Origin: Bosea sp. RAC05
GTDB lineage: Bacteria > Pseudomonadota > Alphaproteobacteria > Rhizobiales > Beijerinckiaceae
NCBI RefSeq assembly: GCF_001713455.1
Contig: NZ_CP016464.1
Span: 2,032,001 to 2,096,000, forward strand
Direction: 5' to 3'
DNA length: 64,000 nucleotides
Shown: in pieces, positions 17,424 to 24,898 of the stretch
Layout: each line of letters begins with the position of its first letter
Numbering within the stretch: position 1 is the stretch's first letter
Translations under genes and position numbers: made by a program
The notes under the pieces: model-generated
What the model saw: the letters and a program-made list of their open reading frames with translations, nothing else
Database searches by the model: none
Told to the model about the DNA's origin: nothing

Positions 17424-17505
17424 CCGTCATTGCGAGCGCAGCGAAGCAATCCAGGGGCCACCGAGCGAGCCGGCCTGGATTGCTTCGCTGCGCTCGCAAT
17501 GACGG
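17424..17505. repeat. Perfect 32-bp inverted repeat, CGTCATTGCGAGC type
   Basis: Two arms of 32 bp (17424-17455 and 17474-17505) are exact reverse complements, separated by 18 bases. The arm starts CCGTCATTGCGAGCGCAGCG. It fills the space between two convergent genes and touches the ATPase stop. Related but degenerate copies occur at 43228-43313 and 61118-61204. It could act as a bidirectional transcription terminator or as a mobile REP-like element. Confidence 0.92.
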
Positions 17506-18459
17506 TCAGGACAGTGTCGTCCCCGCACTCCGCGCCCGTATCCCTGCGAGCGTGATCTGCCCCAGCGCCGTCCCGTCCTCGGCCCTGATCGTTGCCGCCT
17601 CGCGGCCCTCGGCCAGAAGCGCCGACAGCACCTCCCGCACCGAGAGCGCGCCCGGCAGCGCAAAGCCGTCCGCCGCCTCGCCGGGCTCGACGGCTTCCGT
17701 CGCGCGCACCAGCGAGAGCCGGCGCAGGGCCCGGTCGGCGCCGACGAAATCCGCGACGAAGTCGTTGGCGGGCGCCGCCAGCAGCCGGTCGGGCGTGTCG
17801 TACTGCACGAGCCGCCCATCCTTCAGGATCGCGACGACGTCGCCCATGCGGATCGCCTCGTCGATATCGTGGGTGACGAGGATGACCGTCTTCTTCAGCC
17901 GCTTCAGGATCGCGAGGAACTCCTCCTGCAGCCGCCCGCGCACGATCGGGTCGACGGCGCCGAAAGGCTCGTCCATCAGCATCACCGGCGGGTCGGCCGC
18001 GAGCGCGCGGGCCACGCCGACGCGTTGGCGCTGCCCGCCCGAGAGATGGCGCGGATAGCGATCGAGGAACTGCGCCGGATCGAGCCCGACGAGCTCCAGC
18101 ATCTCCGCCACGCGCGCCCTGATGCGTGCCGGCTCCCAGCTGAGCAGCTTGGGCACGGTCGCCACGTTCTGCGCGATCGTCATATGCGGAAACAGGCCGA
18201 TCTGCTGGATGACATAGCCGATATGGCGGCGCAGTTCGACCGGATCGGCCTGTTTGACGTCCTGCTCGCCGACGAAGATGCGCCCCGAAGTCGGTTCGAT
18301 CAGCCGGTTGACCATCCGCATGGTCGTGGTCTTGCCGCAGCCCGAGGGGCCGATCAGCACGCAGACCTGTCCGCTCTCGATCGTCAGGTCGAGCGCGTCC
18401 ACGGCCGGTTTGGCGACGCCGGGAAACAGCTTGGTGACCTTCTCCAGCCGGATCGTCAT
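17506..18459 (-). CDS. Betaine/quaternary-ammonium ABC transporter ATPase (OpuCA/YehX type)
   Basis: A 317-residue ATPase: Walker A GPSGCGKTTTMR, Q-loop HIGYVIQQIGLFPHM, signature LSGGQRQRVGVARAL, Walker B VMLMDEPFGAVD and the H-loop VTHDIDEA. After the ATPase (~240 residues) a short C-terminal extension corresponds to one CBS-like regulatory half rather than the full tandem CBS of OpuAA. It is the last gene of the five-gene operon (binding protein, lyase, two permeases, ATPase), with ATGA overlap to the permease before it. It ends right at the 32-bp repeat. Confidence 0.94.
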   Translation of the reverse strand: MTIRLEKVTKLFPGVAKPAVDALDLTIESGQVCVLIGPSGCGKTTTMRMVNRLIEPTSGRIFVGEQDVKQADPVELRRHIGYVIQQIGLFPHMTIAQNVATVPKLLSWEPARIRARVAEMLELVGLDPAQFLDRYPRHLSGGQRQRVGVARALAADPPVMLMDEPFGAVDPIVRGRLQEEFLAILKRLKKTVILVTHDIDEAIRMGDVVAILKDGRLVQYDTPDRLLAAPANDFVADFVGADRALRRLSLVRATEAVEPGEAADGFALPGALSVREVLSALLAEGREAATIRAEDGTALGQITLAGIRARSAGTTLS

Positions 18460-19091
18460 GAGGCTCCCATCCGCAGCTGGCGTGTCATCAGGCGTTCGAT
18501 CCCCGCAAAGCCGATCTCGACCGTGAGCGCGAGCAGGGCGACCGCGACGGCGCCGGCGATCAGCTGCGGGAAGTTGAAATTCGCCATGCCGGCGGTGATC
18601 AGTTCACCGAGCCCCCCGCCGCCGATGAAGGCGGCGAGCGTCGCCGCCGAGACGATCTGCACCGCCGCGGTGCGGATGCCGGCGAAGATCACCGGCAGCG
18701 CCAGCGGGATTTCGATGCGCGTCATCACCTGGGCATCGGAAAATCCCTGTCCGCGCGCGGCGTCGACGATGTCGGCATCGACCTCGGTCAGGCCGGTATA
18801 GGTGTTGAGCAGCAGCGCCGGCAGCCCATAGAGCGTCAGCGCCACCACCGAGGGCAGGAAGCCGGTGCCCAGCAGCGGCAGCATGATCACCAGCAGCGCC
18901 AGCGAGGGCACCGTCCGCAGGATGTTGACGATCGCCATGGCGGCGTTGGCGAAGCGGCGCTGGCGAGTCAGCAGGAGGCCGAGCGGCAGGGCGATCAGCA
19001 GCACGGCGGACAGCGCCACGCCTGTCAGCCAGAGATGATTCTGCAGCGCGACGATGAAGATTTTGGGGTTGGCGGCGATCCACTGGGTCAT
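18456..19091 (-). CDS. Betaine-type ABC transporter permease (OpuCB/YehW-like)
   Basis: A 211-residue inner-membrane permease with about six TM segments. The ATPase-coupling EAA-type loop reads TEVDADIVDAARGQGFSDAQ followed by IEIPLALPVIFAGIR. The SAATLAAFIGGGGLGELI motif is characteristic of the OpuC/YehW/EgtV permease group. ATG 19091 shares one base with the upstream permease stop (TGATG), so translation is coupled. It forms a heterodimeric channel with the next permease. Confidence 0.93.
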   Translation of the reverse strand: MTQWIAANPKIFIVALQNHLWLTGVALSAVLLIALPLGLLLTRQRRFANAAMAIVNILRTVPSLALLVIMLPLLGTGFLPSVVALTLYGLPALLLNTYTGLTEVDADIVDAARGQGFSDAQVMTRIEIPLALPVIFAGIRTAAVQIVSAATLAAFIGGGGLGELITAGMANFNFPQLIAGAVAVALLALTVEIGFAGIERLMTRQLRMGAS

Positions 19092-19720
19092 CAGGCGGCC
19101 TCCGCCTGGTTGGCGCGCAGCCGCAGCTCGACCCGGCGCAGGCTCTCGTCGCAGAGCACCGCCAGCGCCGAGGTCACGACGGCGCCGACCACGACCTTCT
19201 CGCCGAAATCCTGGGTGATGCCCTGGAAGATGATGTCGCCGAGGCCGCCGGCATTGATGAAGGCGGCTACCGTCGCGACCGAGACCTGCGTGACGACGGT
19301 GATGCGGATGCCGGCGATGATGACGGGGAGCGCCAGCGGCAGCTCGATGGCGAAGAGCCGGCGCCAGCGGCCATAGCCCATGCCGTCGGCGGCATCGAGG
19401 ATGTCGGGCGAGATCTCCTGCAGGCCGGTCGCGACATTGCGGATGATGATCAGGAGCGCATAGGCGACGAGCGCCACGATCGCCGGCCAGAAGCCCAGGC
19501 CCAGATAGGGGATCAGCAGCGCGAAGATCGCCAGCGCCGGCACGGTGTAGAGCGCGCCCGAAACCAGCAGCACGATGAGCGCGAAGCCCGGCCGCCGCGC
19601 CGAGAGCACGCCGAGCGGCAGGCCGATGGCGAGCGCGATCGCCAGCCCGACGCCGACGAGCTGGATATGCTCCCACAGCGCGATCAGCAGCCGGTCCCAG
19701 TTCTCGATCATCCAGCTCAT
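19091..19720 (-). CDS. Betaine-type ABC transporter permease (OpuCD/YehY-like)
   Basis: A 209-residue permease paralogous to its neighbour: six TM segments, the coupling loop EISPDILDAADGMGYGRWRR with IELPLALPVIIAGIR, and the family signature VATVAAFINAGGLGDIIFQG. Its ATG overlaps the lyase stop (ATGA), so expression of transporter and lyase is locked together. Two different permeases per transporter is the usual OpuC/Yeh arrangement. Confidence 0.93.
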   Translation of the reverse strand: MSWMIENWDRLLIALWEHIQLVGVGLAIALAIGLPLGVLSARRPGFALIVLLVSGALYTVPALAIFALLIPYLGLGFWPAIVALVAYALLIIIRNVATGLQEISPDILDAADGMGYGRWRRLFAIELPLALPVIIAGIRITVVTQVSVATVAAFINAGGLGDIIFQGITQDFGEKVVVGAVVTSALAVLCDESLRRVELRLRANQAEAA

Positions 19721-21282
19721 GGGTCGATCTCGGGCAGCCAGGCCAGGCCGGCCCGCAAGAGATCGCCGGCCTCGATTGCGAGCGCCAGCGCCTCGTAGTC
19801 ACGCCCCATCGGCCGGTCGTCGTCGAGCCGGGCGACATGGTCGCGGACGAAAGCGTGCGCGACGGCGGTTCCGCGGCCGAGCGTGATGGTGCCGCGCAGA
19901 TCGACGGCCTCCGCGGCCACCACGAGTTCGACCGCCGCGAGCCGGGTCAGGCGCCGGGCAATGGCAAGCGTCTTCTCGACGATCGCCGGCGTCATCGGCG
20001 CGTAATCCTCGACGCCGTCGGCGACGGGCAGGGTCATGGCGCCGAGTGACAGGGCGAGATGGCGGATCTCGGCCTCCAGCGCCGCGGCGGTCTTCTGCGT
20101 CGTCGCGAAGCCGGAATGCGAGCCGCCATGCCGCGTCAGGAAGCGCGGCAGATCGCTCATGCCGGCGTTCATCAGCTTGACGATCCGCGCGGTCGAGGTC
20201 GCCGCCAGATGGGAAAGCGCGAGACCGGCGGCCTCGAAGGTCAGGGCGAGTTCGGTCGTGTCGAAATTGACGCTGGAGAGCAGGAGATCGCGCTCGACCA
20301 GCACGGCCGGGCTATCGGGCGCGCTGGCGAGTTCATTCTCGACGGCATGGCTGGCTGCTGCGACGGCGTTGCGCGCATGGCCGGCGACGGGGGCGAGGCA
20401 GCGGAAGGACAAGGGGTCCTGCAGCCGCCGCGCCGTACCGGGTTCGAACAGGTCGCTGCCGGCCAGCAGGCCGCGCAGCCAAGCGGCCCCGGCGCGGTGG
20501 CCGAGAAGCGGCCGCATGTCCGCCAGCCCCTCGTCGAGCGGCGAGAGATTGGCGCGGAAGGCTTCGAGCGAGAGCGCACCAGCCATGAAGCCCGCGTCGA
20601 GCGCCTTGTTCATCGCATCGACCGCCAGAGCGCCCAGCCCGACGCTCTGGGCATTGGCGTTGAGCAAAGCGAGCCCGTCCTTGGGGCCGAGCACAGGCAG
20701 CGCAATCCCGGCCGCCGCCATCGCCTCGTCGCCGGGCAGGAGGACGCCCCGGAATTCGCACTCGCCCTCGCCGATCAGCGGCAGGAAGGCCTGCGCCAAT
20801 GGGCTGAGATCGGCCTGCCCGAGCGAGCCGATCCGACGCACCACGGGGTGGACGCCCGCGTTCAGCATCGCGGCGATCGTCTTCGCCAGTGCTGGCGAGA
20901 GGCCAGACGCACCATGACAGATCGCGACGAGCCGCGCCGCCAGCAGGGCGCGCACCCCGACCGTCGAGAGGGGCTCACCGACGCCGACGGCGCGCGCCCG
21001 GATGGCGCGGGCCTGGAAGGCGGGAATGGCATCAGCGTCGAGGCGGGTATCGACCGCCGCTCCCAGCCCGGTCGTCAGCCCGTAGACGCTGTCGCCCCGT
21101 TCGAGCGCCCGCAGCACCACGGCACGCGCGGCGGACAGACGTGGGCCGACCGACTCATGCAGACGGACCGGCGCGTAGTCGAGAGCGATCGCCGCAACGG
21201 TCTCGTGGCCGATCGCCTCGCCGCCGATGACGACCTCGGGGTGGCGTTGCGAAAGCCCGCCTGCCTCCGCAGCCGCGCTCAG
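19717..21282 (-). CDS. HAL/PAL-family lyase lacking the MIO-forming Ala-Ser-Gly triad (ergothionase-like candidate)
   Basis: About 521 residues of the histidine/phenylalanine ammonia-lyase superfamily. The Tyr loop is kept (VYGLTTGLG, Tyr near residue 67), as are MLNAGVHPVV, QDPLSFRC (Gln~288, Arg~294) and GVEDYAPM (Glu~425). At the cofactor site, where HAL has GSVGASGDLAPLA, this protein has GSLGQADLSPLA: the Ala-Ser-Gly that cyclises to MIO is absent. The Tyr of the usual QDxYS motif is Leu. Ergothionase, which removes trimethylamine from ergothioneine, is a known MIO-independent member of this fold. The N-terminal homology extends upstream of the first GTG (21120) to ~21282 with no ATG, GTG or TTG; a CTG at 21282 overlaps the upstream stop as CTGA, 8 bases after AAGGGG. 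Co-operonic with a betaine transporter. Confidence 0.88.
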   Translation of the reverse strand: MSAAAEAGGLSQRHPEVVIGGEAIGHETVAAIALDYAPVRLHESVGPRLSAARAVVLRALERGDSVYGLTTGLGAAVDTRLDADAIPAFQARAIRARAVGVGEPLSTVGVRALLAARLVAICHGASGLSPALAKTIAAMLNAGVHPVVRRIGSLGQADLSPLAQAFLPLIGEGECEFRGVLLPGDEAMAAAGIALPVLGPKDGLALLNANAQSVGLGALAVDAMNKALDAGFMAGALSLEAFRANLSPLDEGLADMRPLLGHRAGAAWLRGLLAGSDLFEPGTARRLQDPLSFRCLAPVAGHARNAVAAASHAVENELASAPDSPAVLVERDLLLSSVNFDTTELALTFEAAGLALSHLAATSTARIVKLMNAGMSDLPRFLTRHGGSHSGFATTQKTAAALEAEIRHLALSLGAMTLPVADGVEDYAPMTPAIVEKTLAIARRLTRLAAVELVVAAEAVDLRGTITLGRGTAVAHAFVRDHVARLDDDRPMGRDYEALALAIEAGDLLRAGLAWLPEIDP

Positions 21283-22163
21283 TTCACCAGCCCCTTGGCC
21301 TTGAGGAAGGCGGCTGCCACCGTGCGCGGCTCCTTCTTGTCGACCTCGACCTGGCGGTTGAGCTCCTGCATCGTCGGATTGTCGAGAGCGGCGCCGATCT
21401 TCTCGAGGATCGCGACGATCTTGGCGTTGGCCGCGATCTCGGGGCGCACGACGGGCGCGAGGAAATAGGGCGGGAACAGCGCCTTGTCGTCATCGAGCGC
21501 GACGAACTTGTCCGCCGCGATCTGCCAGTCGGTCGAGAAGCCGTTGGCGACCTCGATCTGCTTCTGGTTCAGCGCCTCGTAGCGCAGCCGCAGCGCCGCG
21601 AACTGCTTGAACTCGGCGAATTCCGCCCCGTAGACCTCCTTCAGCCCCTTGATGCCGTCGCGGCGGTCGACGAACTCCGTGCCCGCCCCGAGCCGGAGCT
21701 TGGACGAGGCCTTGCCGAGATCGCTCAGCGTCTTGAGGTTGAATTCCTTCGCCGTCTCGGGCCGGACCACGATCGCATAGCCGTTGTTGATGTTCGACGG
21801 CTTCAGCCAGGTCAGGTTGAACTCCTTCTCGTAGAAGGCCTTGACCATGTTGCGCACCTTCTCGGGGTCGGTCTCGGTCACCCCTTGCGCCTTCATCACG
21901 GCGTTGAGGCCGGTGCCGGTGTATTCGGGATAGAGGTCGATCGCGCCGCTCTTCAGCGCCTCATGCGCCACCAGCGTGCCGCCGAGATTGATCTTGCGCT
22001 CGACCTTGAACCCGGCGGCTTCCAGCGCGGCGCCGTAGAGTTCGGCGACGACGAACTGCTCGGTGAAGTTCTTCGAGCCGATCTTGATCGTCTGCGCGGA
22101 GGCTGCGGACAGACCGGCCGCCAGCAGCGCTGCGGCCCCCAAGAGCGTTCTGACAAGGCGCAT
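21279..22163 (-). CDS. Periplasmic betaine-type substrate-binding protein (OpuCC/YehZ/EgtU-like)
   Basis: A 294-residue exported binding protein. ATG 22163 follows a GGAAGGAAT ribosome site and opens a signal peptide MRLVRTLLGAAALLAAGLSA, cleaved near ASAQ. The mature protein begins TIKIGSKNFTEQFVVAELYG and carries INLGGTLVAHEALKSGAIDL and YPEYTGTGL, the signature of the OpuAC/OpuCC family that holds quaternary ammonium groups in an aromatic cage. It is first in the operon, followed directly by the MIO-less lyase (CTGA overlap), then permeases and ATPase. The ergothioneine transporter EgtUV belongs to the same family, which fits the lyase. Confidence 0.93.
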   Translation of the reverse strand: MRLVRTLLGAAALLAAGLSAASAQTIKIGSKNFTEQFVVAELYGAALEAAGFKVERKINLGGTLVAHEALKSGAIDLYPEYTGTGLNAVMKAQGVTETDPEKVRNMVKAFYEKEFNLTWLKPSNINNGYAIVVRPETAKEFNLKTLSDLGKASSKLRLGAGTEFVDRRDGIKGLKEVYGAEFAEFKQFAALRLRYEALNQKQIEVANGFSTDWQIAADKFVALDDDKALFPPYFLAPVVRPEIAANAKIVAILEKIGAALDNPTMQELNRQVEVDKKEPRTVAAAFLKAKGLVN

Positions 22164-22239
22164 GGCTGAATTCCTTCCGAGGGCTCGTGAGGTCAGGCTA
22201 ACGGGGGTGGGGCCCGATGCAAGGATGGGGCAGGACAAA

Positions 22240-22275
22240 GACGCGTGATCCCGCCCGCGGGCGGGATCACGCGTC
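22240..22275. promoter_or_regulatory. Perfect 36-bp palindrome between the DUF1684 gene and the transporter/lyase operon
   Basis: The 18-bp arms GACGCGTGATCCCGCCCG and CGGGCGGGATCACGCGTC are exact complements with no spacer. On the minus strand it lies 18 bp past the DUF1684 stop and is followed by TTT, so a rho-independent terminator is the simplest reading. It is also ~75 bp upstream of the binding-protein start, where an operator could lie. Confidence 0.7.
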
Positions 22276-22293
22276 ACCGGGGTTCGCAGCGCT

Positions 22294-22956
22294 TCAGCGG
22301 ATGGCATCGCGCTCGCCGGCCCGGATCGCGCCCGGCAGGCGGTTCTCCGGCGGCGAGAGCGGGCAGACCCAGGCCTCGGAATAGGCGCAGGAGGGGTAAT
22401 AGGCGAAGTTGAAGTCGAGGATCAGCCGGCCCGCGCCGTCGCTGCCGAGGTCGGCGCTCTTGATCGTGTCGAGCAGGTAGCGGCCGCCGGCAAAGCTCTC
22501 CCGGCCATTGGTCGCATCGCCAAAGGGCAGGAAGACGCCGCCGCCATAGCTTTCGATCCAGTACAGTGTGAGTTCCTTGCCCAGCGGTTGCGCGAGCCCG
22601 TCCGTCAGGGCGAAGGGGAGCAACGTCATCGTGCCGTCCTTGCCGGCCTCGACGCGGATCGTCTCGCGCTCACGGGCCGGCACGGTGGCGACGGTGAACC
22701 GGAGCGCGGGGTCATAGGCGAAGCAATCGATACCGCGGAACTGCGCGCGCCGCGTCGTGGAGAGTGGCGATTGCGGATGTTCGCGGAACAGCCGGTCGCG
22801 GACGCTGCGCCAATGCTCCCAGCCCTCCTCGCCGGGCATCGCCCGGATCGCGGCATAGAGGTCGGCCACCTGGCGGCGCCAGTCGTGCAGGCTGGAGAAG
22901 CGTTCCAGCAGGCCGGAGGCCGCCGTGTCGCCGGCCCTGTCGATGATGTCGCCCAT
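22294..22956 (-). CDS. DUF1684 family protein
   Basis: About 220 residues from ATG 22956 (MGDIIDRAGD), preceded by a GGGGTGGA stretch. The DUF1684 core is clear: a middle strand region, then FLPFGDATNGRESFAGGRYL and the C-terminal LILDFNFAYYPSCAYS followed by WVCPLSPPENRLP. Family members are small all-beta proteins found widely in bacteria; no enzyme activity is established. It is followed by a perfect palindrome that probably terminates transcription. Confidence 0.9.
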   Translation of the reverse strand: MGDIIDRAGDTAASGLLERFSSLHDWRRQVADLYAAIRAMPGEEGWEHWRSVRDRLFREHPQSPLSTTRRAQFRGIDCFAYDPALRFTVATVPARERETIRVEAGKDGTMTLLPFALTDGLAQPLGKELTLYWIESYGGGVFLPFGDATNGRESFAGGRYLLDTIKSADLGSDGAGRLILDFNFAYYPSCAYSEAWVCPLSPPENRLPGAIRAGERDAIR

Positions 22957-23112
22957 GATGTTCCACCCCAAACACTGCCTACGCCGCGGCGGCGATCGCG
23001 GATCAACGCGCGGGAGCCGATCGGGTTTCAGATGGGCAGAATGACGACAGCGGCTGTCAGCTCCCGTCAGGGGCCGACGCCGCGGGGGGAGCGCGAGCGG
23101 CGGCTGCCGTCG

Positions 23113-24225
23113 TCAGAGCGCGAGATCGACCCAGAGCGCGGCATGGTCGGAGGCCGCATCCTGGGGGCGCTTGAGCTCCGCATAGGCCTCCCATTTCCGG
23201 GGCTTCACGCCGGGCCACATCCCCTTCCTGAAGATGCCGCCACCCGTCACCCGGGCAAACAGCGCCGGCGACAGGAGGATGTAGTCGATCTTGTTGCCGG
23301 CGGAACTCGCGCCATAGGTTCCGGGAAAGCCGCCATCGTCGAAGGTGGGGTGGGCGGAGATATCCTTGAGCGAGGTGCCTTCGACCAGCGGCTGCAGCGG
23401 CGCGCTGCCGGGCGTGTCGTTGAGATCGCCCATAACCGCCACATGCTCGACCCCGCTCGCGATCAGGCCCTCATAGATCGCGGCGACGCGCTCGGCCTGG
23501 GCCCGGCGCCGCGCATTGGAGCTGGCCTGGCTGCCGAAGCCCTTGCTCTTGAAGTGGTTGACCATCACCACGAGCCGCGCCCCGCCCGGCGTCGTCAGCT
23601 CGAACTCCGGGCAATCGCGCGAGAACACCGGCACGCCCGCGGGCGTCAGGTCATCGACATGGCTGCGCATCGCGCCGATCGGATAGCCGTTGCGGCTCAT
23701 CAGCCCGACATCGATCCCGCGCTCGTCATTGCCGTCGATCAGCATGACATGACGGAACGGCTGGCCGCCGACCGCCGTCACGATCTCGCGGTTGAAGGCG
23801 GACAGCGCCGGCCGGCTTTCGGCCTCGACCACACCGAGCACATCCGCCTGGAGGTCCGCCATGACGCGGGCGGTGTTACGCATCGCGTGCTCGTCGATCG
23901 GTTCGTCGCGCAGTTCGAGCGAGCCGACCCAGTCGGCCCGTCCGTCCGCCACGATCTCGACGCCGCCGGTCTTGGGGCGCTTCAGCAACCCGCCGCGGTT
24001 GCGCCGCAGCAGCACGAAGGGCCCGGTGTCGGAGTTCTCCAGGCCGAGTTCGACGATGAGCGCGACCATCCGCGCCTTGTCGGCCGCGCTGTAGCCGGGC
24101 TGGCCGAGCAGCGCGTTCAGCGCCGCGAAACGCTCCAGAACCGGGCGGCCTTCGGCCCAGCTCTCCAGATTCATCGCCTTGGCGCGATCGAACAGGTTTT
24201 CGACATTGTAGACGGCAAGCCGCAT
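23113..24225 (-). CDS. Endonuclease/exonuclease/phosphatase superfamily hydrolase
   Basis: A 370-residue protein whose fold is that of the EEP (exonuclease III-like) family: an opening strand MRLAVYNVENLFD, an acidic residue in ADVLGVVEAESRPAL, MVNHFKSKGFGS, VMGDLNDTPGS and the closing SDHAALWVDL. These residues bind Mg and the scissile phosphate. ATG 24225 has GGAGG a few bases upstream; the extra N-terminal frame is probably not translated. No signal peptide, so it should be cytoplasmic. The substrate (nucleic acid, phosphoinositide-like or other phosphodiester) cannot be deduced. Confidence 0.9.
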   Translation of the reverse strand: MRLAVYNVENLFDRAKAMNLESWAEGRPVLERFAALNALLGQPGYSAADKARMVALIVELGLENSDTGPFVLLRRNRGGLLKRPKTGGVEIVADGRADWVGSLELRDEPIDEHAMRNTARVMADLQADVLGVVEAESRPALSAFNREIVTAVGGQPFRHVMLIDGNDERGIDVGLMSRNGYPIGAMRSHVDDLTPAGVPVFSRDCPEFELTTPGGARLVVMVNHFKSKGFGSQASSNARRRAQAERVAAIYEGLIASGVEHVAVMGDLNDTPGSAPLQPLVEGTSLKDISAHPTFDDGGFPGTYGASSAGNKIDYILLSPALFARVTGGGIFRKGMWPGVKPRKWEAYAELKRPQDAASDHAALWVDLAL

Positions 24226-24364
24226 CGCATCCTCCCCCAGGGTCGAGACGTCGTCGTGGGCAGTGTCCGTGAGCCACGTGACAATCCGGGGAAGGCGGCA
24301 GCCGGACAAGGCCGGGATGGGCTGATTCAGCCGCTTCGCCGTCATATATTTGCGGTCGAGGGTC

Positions 24365-24898
24365 TCAGGTCAGGCGGCGCTTCTCGAGCTTCCGGGCCAG
24401 CGTGCGCCGGTGCATGCCCAGCCGCCGGGCCGTCTCGGAGATGTTGAAGTCGCTCTCCACCAGCGTCTCGTGAATGCGCTCCCATTCGAGGTTCTTGAGC
24501 GAGGTCTGGCGCTGGGTCAGCGGCACTTCCGCGTCACCGTCGGTCTTGTCGAAGGCGGCCTCGATATCGTCGGTGTTGGCCGGCTTGGCGAGGTAGTGGC
24601 AGGCGCCGAGCTTGATCGCCTCCACCGCCGTGGCGATGCTGGCGAAGCCCGTCAGCACCACGATCTTCGTCTCGGGGTTGCGCTCGTGCAGCAGCCGCAC
24701 GCATTCCAGCCCCGAGCCGCCGACGACCTTGAGATCGACCACGGCATAGCCGGGCCTTGTCGTCTCGAGCAGCGCCCGCAGGCTCTCGAGGCCGTCGCAA
24801 TGCTCAACCACATAGCCGCGGCGCTCGAAGGAGCGGCGCAGTACCGGCGCGAAGGCCGGGTCGTCCTCCACGATCAGGAGCGTCTTGTCGTCGCTCAT
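24365..24898 (-). CDS. regA: Redox response regulator RegA/ActR/PrrA
   Basis: A 177-residue two-domain regulator. The receiver begins LLIVEDDPAFAPVLRRSF, its phosphoacceptor is the Asp in AVVDLKVVGGSGLE, and the conserved Thr and Lys are in VLTGFAS and LAKPAN. The C-terminal Fis-type helix-turn-helix ISETARRLGMHRRTLARKL is nearly invariant in RegA/ActR/PrrA. This regulator controls respiration, photosynthesis, nitrogen and carbon fixation genes in response to redox state. Its ATG overlaps the kinase stop (ATGA). It closes the cyo-SURF1-regB run, so oxidase genes and redox sensor may be co-transcribed. Confidence 0.95.
   Translation of the reverse strand: MSDDKTLLIVEDDPAFAPVLRRSFERRGYVVEHCDGLESLRALLETTRPGYAVVDLKVVGGSGLECVRLLHERNPETKIVVLTGFASIATAVEAIKLGACHYLAKPANTDDIEAAFDKTDGDAEVPLTQRQTSLKNLEWERIHETLVESDFNISETARRLGMHRRTLARKLEKRRLT

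Noticed and set aside
19717..21282. Histidine ammonia-lyase (hutH)
   Set aside because: The Ala-Ser-Gly needed for the MIO cofactor is replaced, no hut genes are near, and the operon encodes a betaine-type transporter.
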